DNA from: Flavobacterium sp. SLB02
GTDB taxonomy: Bacteria > Bacteroidota > Bacteroidia > Flavobacteriales > Flavobacteriaceae
Assembly: GCF_009664855.1 (NCBI RefSeq)
Contig: NZ_CP045928.1
Coordinates: 2,412,049 to 2,476,048, forward strand
Reading direction: 5' to 3'
Length of the DNA: 64,000 nt
The position numbers and the translations under genes are program-made. The notes beneath the pieces were generated by a model. It searched no databases. It was not told the DNA's origin and saw only the letters and a program-made list of their open reading frames with translations. Positions 51,066 to 60,995 of the stretch are shown here, piece by piece (the first letter of the stretch is position 1; the number at the start of each line of letters is the position of its first letter).

Positions 51066-53462
51066 CTATAAGCGTTGCTGCTCTTCGGTCTGCCCTTCTT
51101 TCTTTTTGTTGACCAGATTCTGATTTCCAAAATTATAACGAAATCCTAGTCTAAAACTCTGGGTATCACCATACGACTTAAAGTAATTGTACTGGTCTGC
51201 ATAATTGGTAACGACCTTTTCTTGTTCTCCGCGATAAATATCCGAAAAGATGGCATATACTTCTCCATTCCCTTTCCATATTTTCTTGCGAATAGACGCA
51301 GAAAGGTTCGAGGTTTGACTGATAACAAAAGTTCCCTGTACGGATGAGGAATTGTATTGAAAGTTTAATTCTCCGGTTAAGTCTTTCTTTTTGTTGAGTA
51401 CAAAACGATTGCTGATGCTGGCATTATAAGTAGGTTTTCCGTTTTTATAGAAACTCCCATCCCTGCCCTGAAAACTATCTTCGACATAACTTAATCCTGC
51501 CTGAATCCCGGATTCCCAGAAATCATACAAAGTAAGGTTGGTATTAAATTCCAGTCCAAAAGCAAAATCTTCTTTGATATTTGTAAAATGATACACCAGC
51601 ATGTTGGTTTCATAATCCTGATAAGAAATTTCCATTGAAGGATTTTTCTCCAGACGGTAAAAAAGATCAAAATTGTATTTATTTTTCAGTGTATAAAGTA
51701 AATTGACATTGTGGCTAATGGTAGGCAACAACTTTGGATCTCCCACAAAATAGGAGTAAGAATTATAATAAGAGCGAAATGGATTTAACCTGCTGTATTG
51801 CGGGCGCGTAATTCGCTTGCCGTACGAAATACCAATCTCATGACCTTCTGATGGCTTGTAAAGTCCGTAAAACGTTGGAAAAAGCTTAAAATAATGCTGT
51901 TCATTAATTTCAGAAGTAGTAACCGAGTTTCCTTCCAAACTTGTATATTCTCCGCGTAAGCCTGCTTTAAGGCTCCATTTCCCGAATTCTTTGCTATAAC
52001 TCGTGTAACCCGCGAATATAGACTCGTCATAAAGAAAAAGACTGGTTCTATTGGGATTGTTCACGAAATCGCCATTGATTTCGTCTTTATAATCGAGATT
52101 GCTTTGGGCTTTTACATTTCCGAATTTCAAACCTGCTTCCAGCGTACCGTTTTTTTCATTCGAATAATCGGTCTGGGCTGAAAAAAGCTGAATATCCTGT
52201 GCATTATCACTAATAAAACGCGTAGTTCGATAAGGACTTTCCTCGGGAAGCGAAAATGCTGAAACAATATCCTGACGTTCCTGACGCCAATATTGGGTAT
52301 AATCTGCTGTTACCGAGACTTTCTCTTTTGCGTTAAACAAATGATCAAAAGACATATTATAGGCATTATTTCGTAACGGATTTTTGCGGTTGTTTCGGGT
52401 AATATATAACGAATCCAGAGCACCATTCGAACCATAAATAAATGTTGGTACTGTAAAATCTCCCTGTTGTCTAGGTGTAACCAATCCGGTACCTCCCGCG
52501 GAGATCGTATTAAGTGAATCAATTTCATACGAAGCCTGAAGGCGGTAAGAATGTTGCTCCAGCGACTTTGACTTACGTATCATAATGCTTTCCCAACGGG
52601 AATCGATCGAGCCATCTTCTTTTAAATAATGTACAACATCTGTCCCTTCATTGACATATACACCAGAACCAAGGCCATATCTTCCGGCAAGGGACAATTT
52701 TTCTCCTTTATAAAACTGATTTACAGACGCAATTCCTTTTGGGTATTTGGATTGTACATAGGCAGTATTTACAGAGCCTTTATAGCCTAATGATAAATTC
52801 TTTTTTAGTTTAATGTTTAATACGGCACTTCCCTGCGCTTCGTATTTTGCAGGCGGATTAGTGATGACTTCTATCGATTTTACCTCCTCACCGCTTGTGC
52901 CTTCTAAAAACTGCTTTAATTCTTCGCCACTAAGATAAACCTTCTTATCGTTGATGGTTACGAGTATACTCTGACTGCCGCGAATACTTATTCCTCCTCC
53001 GGAACTGGTCATTACTCCCGGGGTTTTACTTAGAATTTCCCAGGCATTATTTGATGAAAGCGATGAGTTTTCTACCGAAAATTCGAGCCTGTCTGTCAGT
53101 CGTTTTACAATAGGTCTGGTTGAAGTAACTGTAATCCCCTCAAGATTGTTTGAAATTTCTTTTAAAGAAAGTACGCCCAGAATTGTATCTTTTTGAATAG
53201 TGATCTTTTTGTAATACTCTTCAAAACCAATTGCTTTCATTTTTAGCAGGTAATCGCCTTTTACTAGACCGCCAAAACGAAATTCTCCGGACTCATTGGT
53301 TTGTTCTGTCTTATAACTAACAGAATCGTTTGCCTGCAAAAGCAGGACATCTGCGAAAGGTACGGCCTGATGAGAGCCGTCGACTACCTTTCCAGACAGG
53401 GAAACTTCTTGCGTATAACCTGCAAAAGAACCCCACAACAGTAACATGATTAATTTTTTCAT
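51066..53462 (-). CDS. TonB-dependent receptor-like outer-membrane barrel protein
   Basis: The 798-residue protein has a signal peptide (about 1-17), a carboxypeptidase-like domain (about 21-100) and a plug (about 110-225, with GGISIRGSQSILVTINDKKV). An OMP_b-brl_3-type barrel follows, ending in a short charged Gln/Glu tail. It is not paired with a SusD gene, so it is probably not a glycan importer of the SusCD type. It is divergent from a two-component system whose GGTTAA repeats also lie in its promoter, so it is probably that system's target. Confidence 0.88.
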   Translation of the reverse strand: MKKLIMLLLWGSFAGYTQEVSLSGKVVDGSHQAVPFADVLLLQANDSVSYKTEQTNESGEFRFGGLVKGDYLLKMKAIGFEEYYKKITIQKDTILGVLSLKEISNNLEGITVTSTRPIVKRLTDRLEFSVENSSLSSNNAWEILSKTPGVMTSSGGGISIRGSQSILVTINDKKVYLSGEELKQFLEGTSGEEVKSIEVITNPPAKYEAQGSAVLNIKLKKNLSLGYKGSVNTAYVQSKYPKGIASVNQFYKGEKLSLAGRYGLGSGVYVNEGTDVVHYLKEDGSIDSRWESIMIRKSKSLEQHSYRLQASYEIDSLNTISAGGTGLVTPRQQGDFTVPTFIYGSNGALDSLYITRNNRKNPLRNNAYNMSFDHLFNAKEKVSVTADYTQYWRQERQDIVSAFSLPEESPYRTTRFISDNAQDIQLFSAQTDYSNEKNGTLEAGLKFGNVKAQSNLDYKDEINGDFVNNPNRTSLFLYDESIFAGYTSYSKEFGKWSLKAGLRGEYTSLEGNSVTTSEINEQHYFKLFPTFYGLYKPSEGHEIGISYGKRITRPQYSRLNPFRSYYNSYSYFVGDPKLLPTISHNVNLLYTLKNKYNFDLFYRLEKNPSMEISYQDYETNMLVYHFTNIKEDFAFGLEFNTNLTLYDFWESGIQAGLSYVEDSFQGRDGSFYKNGKPTYNASISNRFVLNKKKDLTGELNFQYNSSSVQGTFVISQTSNLSASIRKKIWKGNGEVYAIFSDIYRGEQEKVVTNYADQYNYFKSYGDTQSFRLGFRYNFGNQNLVNKKKEGQTEEQQRL

Positions 53463-53508
53463 TGATGATTTATTTGATGCAAATCTCTGTAAATCATTTT
53501 CCGAAAAT

Positions 53509-53536
53509 GGTTAACACAGGGTTAACGAAGGGTTAA
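53509..53536. promoter_or_regulatory. Three GGTTAA repeats with 11-bp period before the TonB-type receptor
   Basis: GGTTAA begins at 53509, 53520 and 53531, an exact 11-bp period. OmpR/PhoB-type regulators bind direct repeats with this spacing. A near-consensus -7 (GAGATTTG on the minus strand, 53487-53480) lies 22 bp away. Confidence 0.6.
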
Positions 53537-53635
53537 ACACCATAGGATAAAAACCATATTGTAAATACAAAAAAGCTTTTAGCAAAGACTTTTCAGTTTT
53601 CATGGGGACTGGCTTAATTTATCAAATAGTAATTG

Positions 53636-53697
53636 GGTTAAAGTACGGTTAACGGTCTTGTTTTTAATCTGAAAAAGCTTAAAATATAATAGCTTTG
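53636..53697 (+). promoter_or_regulatory. Two GGTTAA repeats and -7 box of the two-component operon
   Basis: GGTTAA at 53636 and 53647 are again 11 bp apart and on the same strand as the other set. The -7 element TAGCTTTG is at 53690-53697, 53 bp before the kinase start. The pair is suitably placed for autoactivation. Confidence 0.6.
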
Positions 53698-53749
53698 TAT
53701 CCACAAAAACAAACTGATTTCTTGTACGGATCAAAACATTCAAAAACAG

Positions 53750-55075
53750 ATGAAAAGAAAAATAACGCTTTTAATTGGTGCCTGTATCTTTACAGTAATA
53801 GCTCTGGCTACAATTCAAGGCTATTTTATCTACAATACTTATAAATTATATGAAAGGGAAATAAATACCTCTATCAAAAAACAAATCGCCCGTTTGGAAG
53901 ACACAGAAGAATGGGAAAAAATAAACGATACCTGGTCCATACATTCAAAAAAGTATGCAAAAAAATATGCAAAAGGTGATATAACCAAGCCAGCTTTTAC
54001 TAAATACCTTTCTGTCAAAAGAGATTCGCTGTCGAAAGCCATGAAGACCTATATGAAAAAGATGGCACAGCCTGAAGATTATGATATTGATTATTCTATT
54101 TATCTTAATTCAATAACAGTAATAAAGGGTGGGAAAAAAAATAATTTATTTGATGGAAAAATGCTAATATTAGCCAATGATACCTTAAAAAAGAACAAAA
54201 TTCTTTCTTCTATGGGGCGTTGGGAAACTAAAGATAGTAATGACGAACTTATACTGATTGTAAAAAGTAACCGTTACTATAGTTTTGATGAATTGCAGCA
54301 AATCATTATTTCTAAAATGGCGGGTTTATTACTCTTTTCAGTACTATTAATGGCATTTGTCGTTTTCTTATATTATATGTCGCTCAAAAATCTTATCTCA
54401 CAAAAGCGAATTGCTGATATCAAAACGGACTTTGTAAATAATATTACACATGAATTTCAAACGCCGCTTGCTACGATGGATATTGCAATAAAAACATTGC
54501 AGCGAAAAGACAAACAAATGAGCCCGGAACATTATAATAATACGCTCGCTATGGTTGCAAGGCAAAACGAAAGACTGCAAAAATTATTTCGTCAGGTAAC
54601 AGAAGCTTCTGTCGCGCCCATTGCCAATAAAGACAGTATTCAGGTGACCAGCGAAGAAATAAAGGATATGATTGACGATTTTAAGCTTTACAAACCCGAT
54701 ATCACTATTGAACTGACAAGCCAAAAAGAAGCTTTTATTATTTCGATGGATCGTTTTCACCTTAATACGATTCTGATCAATCTTTTGGACAATGCCGTAA
54801 AATATGGTGCCAATAAAATTGTGACAGACTTAAAAATAACCGCCGGAAACTTTATTCTTTCTGTAAAAGACAACGGAAAAGGAATCCCTGTTAAAGAGCA
54901 GGCCTCTATTTTTGATAAATTTTACAGGGTCGAAAAAGGAAATATTCACAATAGTAAAGGACTTGGTCTTGGCTTATTTTATATTAAGCAGTTGGTACAA
55001 ACTTATGGCGGTACAATAAACGTTGAAAGTGAGGAAAATAAAGGTTCTTTATTCACAATAACAATTCCTGTATGA
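53750..55075 (+). CDS. Sensor histidine kinase
   Basis: The 441-residue protein has two membrane helices (about 8-28 and 190-212) around a periplasmic domain of about 160 residues. It then has HisKA with H234 in NNITHEFQTPLA and HATPase (about 325-440, with DNGKGI and SKGLGLGL). It overlaps the response regulator gene by 4 bp (ATGA), so the two are translationally coupled. It resembles RprX-type kinases of Bacteroidota. The signal is unknown. Confidence 0.93.
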   Translation: MKRKITLLIGACIFTVIALATIQGYFIYNTYKLYEREINTSIKKQIARLEDTEEWEKINDTWSIHSKKYAKKYAKGDITKPAFTKYLSVKRDSLSKAMKTYMKKMAQPEDYDIDYSIYLNSITVIKGGKKNNLFDGKMLILANDTLKKNKILSSMGRWETKDSNDELILIVKSNRYYSFDELQQIIISKMAGLLLFSVLLMAFVVFLYYMSLKNLISQKRIADIKTDFVNNITHEFQTPLATMDIAIKTLQRKDKQMSPEHYNNTLAMVARQNERLQKLFRQVTEASVAPIANKDSIQVTSEEIKDMIDDFKLYKPDITIELTSQKEAFIISMDRFHLNTILINLLDNAVKYGANKIVTDLKITAGNFILSVKDNGKGIPVKEQASIFDKFYRVEKGNIHNSKGLGLGLFYIKQLVQTYGGTINVESEENKGSLFTITIPV

Positions 55076-55770
55076 AACATCATATTTTATTAGCTGAAGA
55101 CGATTTTGACTATGCTTCTATATTAAAGCAATATCTTGAATTTTCAGGCTTTAATGTAACCTGGGCAAAAGATGGCAAGGAAGCTTTGAAAATATTTTCG
55201 GCTACCCAACCGGATATCTGTATTCTGGATGTCATGATGCCTCACATGGATGGTTTTACGCTGGCTGAAAATATTATCGACAAATTTCCTGAAACACCTT
55301 TTATCTTTTTAACAGCGAAAAGCTTTAAGGAAGACAAAATAAAAGGACTACGCCTTGGTGCCGATGATTATGTAGTAAAACCTTTTGAAGTCGAGGAATT
55401 GATTTTACGGATTCAGAATATCCTGAAACGAAGTCAAAAACCCCTTGCAGACAATACCACAAAAACTATGGTATTTTCTATTGGAAGTTATGTTTTTGAT
55501 GGCGAAAATTACACCCTTTCTCATGAAAAAATTACACACCGAATTACCGAAAAGGATGCGCACCTGATTCGGTTTTTATATGCCAATAAAAACAAGCTGG
55601 TCAAACGCGAAGATATTTTAAAAGAAATCTGGGGCAATGATGACTTCTTTTCCGGACGAAGTATGGATGTTTTTATCAGCCGCCTTCGAAAATATTTTAG
55701 CGAAGACCCGGACATTTCTATTCCCAGCGTAAGAGGTTTGGGATTTAAGTTTAATACTAAAAACGAATAA
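55072..55770 (+). CDS. OmpR/PhoB-type response regulator
   Basis: The 232-residue protein has a receiver (about 1-120) with D10/D11, acceptor D53 in LDVMMPHMDG, Thr and Lys105 in KPFEVEE. A C-terminal winged helix (about 135-230, with SGRSMDVFISRLRKYF) follows. It is translationally coupled to the kinase upstream. GGTTAA repeats with 11-bp spacing in the divergent promoter region are its likely binding sites. Confidence 0.95.
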   Translation: MKHHILLAEDDFDYASILKQYLEFSGFNVTWAKDGKEALKIFSATQPDICILDVMMPHMDGFTLAENIIDKFPETPFIFLTAKSFKEDKIKGLRLGADDYVVKPFEVEELILRIQNILKRSQKPLADNTTKTMVFSIGSYVFDGENYTLSHEKITHRITEKDAHLIRFLYANKNKLVKREDILKEIWGNDDFFSGRSMDVFISRLRKYFSEDPDISIPSVRGLGFKFNTKNE

Positions 55771-55789
55771 AAATTTAAAACTTCTCATT

Positions 55790-56221
55790 ATGAAAATCAT
55801 TTTATTTTTAACCTTGCTAATTTGGAACACTTTAGCGCAGGCACAAACAGCAGAAGCTACGTCGGGAAATACAACAGCCGTTGCAAAAGCTCCGTCCAGA
55901 CAAACAAAAACCACGAAATCCTCAGTATCTGTTTCTATTTCAAATTCAGATAATTATTATTCTTTATCAGCAAACTTTGATGCTTCGAAAAGCAAAAAGC
56001 TGGAGAAATTATTGTCTGACAACTTAGACCATAATATTTTATCTACTGATTCCGGAAGCAAAATTTGGAAAAAAGACAACGAAGGACAAACGGCGTATTC
56101 TTTTGTATTGAGGGATGGAAAATTAAAAGCAGGTATTGATAAAGAATTAGTGTCTAATGAAACCTTCGAAAAATTAAAAGCGCTGGGAGAAAAAATTTCT
56201 AATACTCTTTCAAAAGATTAA
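55790..56221 (+). CDS. Secreted hypothetical protein in the two-component operon
   Basis: The 143-residue protein has a signal peptide (about 1-19), a Thr/Ser/Ala-rich linker and a small alpha/beta domain (about 48-140). No family is recognised. It begins 20 bp after the response regulator and ends before a strong terminator, so it belongs to the same operon. It may be a periplasmic partner of the kinase or an envelope-stress effector; this is inference only. Confidence 0.7.
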   Translation: MKIILFLTLLIWNTLAQAQTAEATSGNTTAVAKAPSRQTKTTKSSVSVSISNSDNYYSLSANFDASKSKKLEKLLSDNLDHNILSTDSGSKIWKKDNEGQTAYSFVLRDGKLKAGIDKELVSNETFEKLKALGEKISNTLSKD

Positions 56222-56297
56222 ACTTTGTTTTTAGATTAATACTTGAAACATTAGTTTTACCTTAAGAAGAAACTTAAAGCACAAATCCTCAATATTA

Positions 56298-56330
56298 AAA
56301 ATCCTGCTTCTAAACGAAATGGGATTTTTT
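56298..56330 (+). terminator. Terminator of the two-component operon
   Basis: AAAATCCTGCTTC and GAAATGGGATTTT pair over 13 bp including G-U pairs, with a TAAAC loop and a long T-run. The next 350 bases (56331-56683) are AT-rich and hold nothing recognisable. Confidence 0.8.
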
Positions 56331-56683
56331 TTTATGTTTTTTTTTATTAATGTTAACCAACTTTTATCTATAAATACATTCAACTCAAAATAATATAGAG
56401 TTTTGAATGATATATCGTATTTGTAATCTTTCAGTTTCAAATTCTGCTTGTTTTTAAATTTATAGCATAAATAAGATATGCTCTACAAACTTAAAATTAA
56501 ACCAATTTGACTAGATAATGAAGAAATATTTACAAGGAAAATAGATTCAAATTAATTAATAAAATTAACAACTCTATTACAAGATCGATTTATAAAAAGC
56601 TAATAAAATGTTATTTATTTTATAGATATTTTACTACATTTATAATATTATTAATCTTTTTTATTAATTTTTATTATTTAAGG

Positions 56684-57346
56684 ATGATTAAAGTTGGAAT
56701 TACAGAAGATTACAAATTTCTGGCACAAGGGCTTTCTTGCACCACATTTTGGCCTGAGCCGGTTCAGGTAACATTTAAAGTAAACTGCCCTGAAAAATTA
56801 TTAGATGATTTACATGAAAATCCCGTAGATGTACTCTTTGCAAGCCATGCTTTAATTCATTGCATTACTGTTGCCTTTTATGGACAGTTAAAAGAATATT
56901 TTCCAGACATACGGATAGTCATTTTTAATTTATTTGATCAAGAAAAAAACATGCTTATCAGTTCAAATTCAAATGAGCTTAAAAAGTTTGATAAGACTAA
57001 AAAATTATTGATACGAACAGCTAAAGAAATTTTTATTGGTCCGCATATTGTATTTGATGAAAATCATGATCCCGAAGGTTTTTTAAAAAAATTCAAACTT
57101 TTTGTTCAGGGGAAGTTTAATTTTAATGATGTAGCATACATTTCTCTTCGGGAAAAATACATCATAAAACTGGCGGCAAAGGAACTTTGTGCAAAAGAAA
57201 TTGCAGAAGAGTTACACATTAGCTTACGCACTGTAGAGGTGCATAAAAGAAATCTTATGAATAAAACTAATTCCAAAAACTTTATTGGAGTTATTTTATA
57301 TGCTCTTACAAACAGAGTAATGACTTTGGAAGAAATATATGATTAG
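56684..57346 (+). CDS. LuxR-type regulator with degenerate receiver domain
   Basis: The 220-residue protein has a receiver-like N-terminus (about 1-120, starting IKVGITEDYKFLAQGLS) and a LuxR/NarL HTH (about 150-215, with LHISLRTVEVHKRNLMNKT). The strand that normally ends with the phosphorylated Asp reads VDVLFASHAL, where Ser replaces Asp. It is therefore probably not activated by classic phosphorylation. No kinase lies nearby. It precedes the GH3 operon by 185 bp on the same strand and may control it. Confidence 0.85.
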   Translation: MIKVGITEDYKFLAQGLSCTTFWPEPVQVTFKVNCPEKLLDDLHENPVDVLFASHALIHCITVAFYGQLKEYFPDIRIVIFNLFDQEKNMLISSNSNELKKFDKTKKLLIRTAKEIFIGPHIVFDENHDPEGFLKKFKLFVQGKFNFNDVAYISLREKYIIKLAAKELCAKEIAEELHISLRTVEVHKRNLMNKTNSKNFIGVILYALTNRVMTLEEIYD

Positions 57347-57420
57347 ATTTATTTTGTCTATTCAAATAAACCTGAAGTTTTTCATATTACGGGAATTAGC
57401 TATAAATAGTCTTGTATCAT

Positions 57421-57469
57421 AATACGTGAAAATACGTATTGAAATTTTTAATTAGATAAATTAAATTTG
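57421..57469 (+). promoter_or_regulatory. Promoter of the GH3 operon with AATACGT direct repeat
   Basis: TAAATTTG at 57462-57469 is an exact -7 match. AATACGT occurs at 57421 and 57431, 10 bp apart, and the second copy is within the palindrome AATACGTATT. It lies 22-41 bp upstream of the -7 box and could be a site for the LuxR-type regulator upstream. Confidence 0.4.
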
Positions 57470-57531
57470 ATTTACCCCACTACAAATCTCTTTTAATATT
57501 CATTTTTTCTAAATCTAAAATCCTGAAAATC

Positions 57532-59889
57532 ATGAAAAATCTATCTTGTTTATTTTTATTACTAATATTATTATGCTACACACAGCAAACTATGGCACAG
57601 AAAAAAACAAATTCTAAATCTTCTAAAACAGCCTTTTTATATACAGATGCCGAAATAGATCAACTATTATTAAAGCTCACCGATGAGGAAAAAGTTTCTT
57701 TAGTTATTGGAAGAGGAATGGACAATGTTGGAAACCTGGGTGTAATAGACGGAAGGGTTCCCGGAGCTGGAGGACAAACGCATGATGTAAAACGGTTAGG
57801 AATTCCGGACATTATTGTTTGCGACGGGCCTTCGGGAATTCGTATCAATCCTATACGCGAAGGAACCAAAAAGACTTTTTATGCTACTGCATTTCCATCA
57901 GAGACTGTTTTAGGATCTACATGGAATAAAGAACTTGCAAGAGAAATAGGTAAAGCTTTAGGAACTGAGGCCAAAGAATATGGAATTGATGTATTATTAG
58001 CTCCTGGCGTTAATATACATCGCAATCCTCTGGGAGGAAGAAATTTCGAGTATTTTTCTGAAGACCCTGTGTTATCAGGTGTTATAGCAATGAATTTAAT
58101 CAATGCCGTTCAGGAACTTGGTATTGGCACATCTCTAAAACATTATGCTGCTAATAATGCTGAACATAATCGTCTATTTAGTAACTCATTAGTTAGCGAA
58201 CGCGCGTTAAGAGAGTTATATTTAAGACCTTTTGAAATTGCAGTTAAAGGTGCACAACCCTGGACTATTATGACTTCCTATAACAAAATAAATAACATAT
58301 ACACAAGTGAAAGACGAGATCTAAATTATCAGCTTTTACGTGAAGAATGGGGCTTTAAAGGACTTGTTATGACAGATTGGTACTCTGGTTTTCCTAGCGT
58401 GGAGATTATTCGCGCTGGAAATCAATCTAACGATGTGTCTGCTCAAATTCGATCCGGAAATGATTTAATTATGCCGGGTTCCAAGATTCAATTAAAAGCC
58501 GCATTAGAAGATGTAAAATCTGGAAAGCTTTCAAAAAAAGACTTAGACTTTGCAGTACGAAATGTTTTGCGTCTGGTTTCTAAATCTCCAACTCCACTAA
58601 AATATAAGTATAGTGATGCACCAAATTTAGAAGCACACAAAAGTTTGTCTCGTAAGATTGCTGCAGAAGGAACTGTGATGCTGAGAAACGATAATACACT
58701 TCCTCTAGTTTCAAATACACGTATTGCAACATTTGGCGTAGGATCCTATCATTTGGTTGTGGGAGGTACAGGCAGCAGTGAAGTGGCAACAGCTTATAAT
58801 GTGCCAATATACAAAGGCTTACAAAATGCTAAATTTAATCTGTACAAACCTCTGCTTGACAAATATGTTCCATATGTAGAAGAAGAAGAAAAAAAAGATA
58901 TTGAGCGCCGAGCTAAACTTAATGTATTGGCTCCATTGGGTGTCATAGAACAACTAAATATTACAGATAAAGAATTAGCCGATGCTGCAGCTAATACTGA
59001 TGTGGCAATTCTAACTTTTGGACGTAATTCTGCAGAAGAGCAAGATCTAAATGTTGACACTGAATACAACTTAAATAAAGAAGAAGAATCATTATTAAAT
59101 CGTGTTTCAAATGTCTATAAAAAACAAAATAAAAAAGTCATTGTTGTCATGAATATAGGAAGTGTTATGAATACATCCTGGAGTGATAAAGTTGATGCGA
59201 TTTTAGTAACCTGGTTTTCAGGCACCGAAGGAGGAAATGCATTAGCAGACATTGTTAGTGGTAAAGTAAATCCTTCTGCCAAAACTACTGCAACTTTTCC
59301 TAAGTCTTATAGTGATGTTGCTTCTGCTGTAAGTTTCTTTGCCTCTGAAGCTTCAGATCATCGGGACATACGATATACAGAAGGAATTTATGTAGGTTAC
59401 CGTTATTACGATAGCTTTAATATCGAAACTGCCTATCCGTTTGGATTTGGTTTATCATATACCACTTTTAATTATAGTGAATTAAAATTAGATAAACAGG
59501 AGTTTAAAGATAATGTCAAGGTTTCTGTAAAAATTACCAACAACGGAAAAGTAGCCGGCAAAGAAATTGTTCAATTATATATAGTAGCTCCCAAAGGAAC
59601 TATAGATAAACCTGCTAAAGTATTAGTTGATTTTGGAAAGACAAAACTTTTACAGCCTGGAGAATCAGAGATTATACAATTATCAATAGGGCCAAAAGAA
59701 ATTGCTTCTTTTTATACCGAAAAAAGCCAATGGATAGCTGATGCAGGAACTTATAACGTTTTAATTGGAAAGTCTAGTAAGGACATCGTTTTAAAATCTG
59801 AATTTAGTATTAAAAATACACTAGTTATAGAAAAAGTTAAGTCTGCCTTTAATGAGCATCTTGATTTTTCGGATTTAAAAAAACCATAA
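57532..59889 (+). CDS. GH3 beta-glucosidase-type exo-hydrolase
   Basis: The 785-residue protein has a signal peptide (about 1-22), the GH3 TIM barrel (about 40-340) with nucleophile D282 in GLVMTDWYSG, and the alpha/beta sandwich (about 370-625). A fibronectin III-like end (about 670-750) completes it. KHYAANN and GGRNFEYFSEDP are family hallmarks. The preferred sugar (glucose, xylose or other) is not readable. It heads an operon with a PCMD lipoprotein and a barrel protein, 17 bp apart and overlapping respectively. Confidence 0.92.
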   Translation: MKNLSCLFLLLILLCYTQQTMAQKKTNSKSSKTAFLYTDAEIDQLLLKLTDEEKVSLVIGRGMDNVGNLGVIDGRVPGAGGQTHDVKRLGIPDIIVCDGPSGIRINPIREGTKKTFYATAFPSETVLGSTWNKELAREIGKALGTEAKEYGIDVLLAPGVNIHRNPLGGRNFEYFSEDPVLSGVIAMNLINAVQELGIGTSLKHYAANNAEHNRLFSNSLVSERALRELYLRPFEIAVKGAQPWTIMTSYNKINNIYTSERRDLNYQLLREEWGFKGLVMTDWYSGFPSVEIIRAGNQSNDVSAQIRSGNDLIMPGSKIQLKAALEDVKSGKLSKKDLDFAVRNVLRLVSKSPTPLKYKYSDAPNLEAHKSLSRKIAAEGTVMLRNDNTLPLVSNTRIATFGVGSYHLVVGGTGSSEVATAYNVPIYKGLQNAKFNLYKPLLDKYVPYVEEEEKKDIERRAKLNVLAPLGVIEQLNITDKELADAAANTDVAILTFGRNSAEEQDLNVDTEYNLNKEEESLLNRVSNVYKKQNKKVIVVMNIGSVMNTSWSDKVDAILVTWFSGTEGGNALADIVSGKVNPSAKTTATFPKSYSDVASAVSFFASEASDHRDIRYTEGIYVGYRYYDSFNIETAYPFGFGLSYTTFNYSELKLDKQEFKDNVKVSVKITNNGKVAGKEIVQLYIVAPKGTIDKPAKVLVDFGKTKLLQPGESEIIQLSIGPKEIASFYTEKSQWIADAGTYNVLIGKSSKDIVLKSEFSIKNTLVIEKVKSAFNEHLDFSDLKKP

Positions 59890-59906
59890 CTTTTACATGT
59901 AACACT

Positions 59907-60995
59907 ATGAAATCTTTCTTTTACTTTTTTATTATAATTAGTTGCTTATTTTGTTTTTCCTGCATAAAAGATGAGCTTCCTAACGCTGAAGCTGATATTG
60001 TATCTTGTGAAGTCGATAGTGAGATTCTTAAAAAAGATCCAATTATTCAAAATGAACGCATCCAGATATTTGTTAAAGCTTTTGCTGATTTAACATCGCA
60101 AGCTCCTGTTTTTACCTTATCACCAGGCGCTACAATTTCACCAAAAAGCGGAACAACATTAGATTTTACAAACCCTCAATTCTATACCGTAACATCAGAA
60201 GATGGTCATTCTCAAAAAACATACGAAGTTCAATACATAACTTCTGCGATAGGATCTAAATATAGTTTTGAGCACGTACGTACCGAGAATAATAAATTTG
60301 ATGTTTTTTATGAAATAAATCAGGAAAATCAAAACATAATGGATTGGGCAAGTGGAAACGCTGGCTTTAGTTTAACCGGAACAGCCTCAAATGCTGATGA
60401 TTATCCAACATCGAGATTAACTGCAGGTAAAGAAGGTCAGGGAGTAAAATTAATAACCCGTTCTACAGGAGCTCTAGGTGCAACTATGGGTAAACCACTG
60501 GCTGCCGGAAATATCTTTATGGGAGAATTTGATTTAGCAAGCTCTATTATCAATCCGCTAAAAAGTTTACGTTTAGGAATGCCAGTCGAATTTGTGCCTT
60601 ATGCTGTAAAAGGTTTTTTTAAGTATAAAGCAGGAAATGTATACAAAGAAGGAAACACTGAGAACCCTAATAAAAAAGATACCTGGGATTGTTACGCAAT
60701 ATTTTTTGAAACAGATTCTAATCTTAAATATTTGGATGGGACAAATAAATTTACTCATGAAAATATTATAGCAATTGCACGTATTTCTCCTGAAGCAAGA
60801 ATTGAAACTGAAGAATGGACTTCATTTCATATCCCTTTTGTTTTTAGCAATAATTGGGCAATTGATCAACAAAAACTGGAAGATGGAAAATACAGTATAA
60901 CATTAGTATTTACTTCTAGCATTGATGGAGATACTTTTGCTGGCTCCGAAGGAAGTACTTTGTTACTTGACGAAATAGAAATAATTCATGAATAA
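59907..60995 (+). CDS. PCMD-domain lipoprotein, putative carbohydrate-associated
   Basis: The 362-residue protein has a lipoprotein signal (CFSC, about Cys19), an Ig-like DUF5018-type domain (about 25-115) and a C-terminal PCMD (putative carbohydrate metabolism) domain (about 125-360). That domain has WASGNAGFSLTG, the GKPLAAGNIFMGEFDL strand and a closing LLLDEIEII. PCMD proteins are thought to bind glycans at the surface; no activity is established. It follows GH3 by 17 bp and overlaps the barrel gene. Confidence 0.82.
   Translation: MKSFFYFFIIISCLFCFSCIKDELPNAEADIVSCEVDSEILKKDPIIQNERIQIFVKAFADLTSQAPVFTLSPGATISPKSGTTLDFTNPQFYTVTSEDGHSQKTYEVQYITSAIGSKYSFEHVRTENNKFDVFYEINQENQNIMDWASGNAGFSLTGTASNADDYPTSRLTAGKEGQGVKLITRSTGALGATMGKPLAAGNIFMGEFDLASSIINPLKSLRLGMPVEFVPYAVKGFFKYKAGNVYKEGNTENPNKKDTWDCYAIFFETDSNLKYLDGTNKFTHENIIAIARISPEARIETEEWTSFHIPFVFSNNWAIDQQKLEDGKYSITLVFTSSIDGDTFAGSEGSTLLLDEIEIIHE

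Noticed and set aside
53750..55075. 4-bp overlap of kinase and regulator genes as a frameshift
   Set aside because: ATGA overlap is a normal sign of translational coupling, and both proteins are complete.
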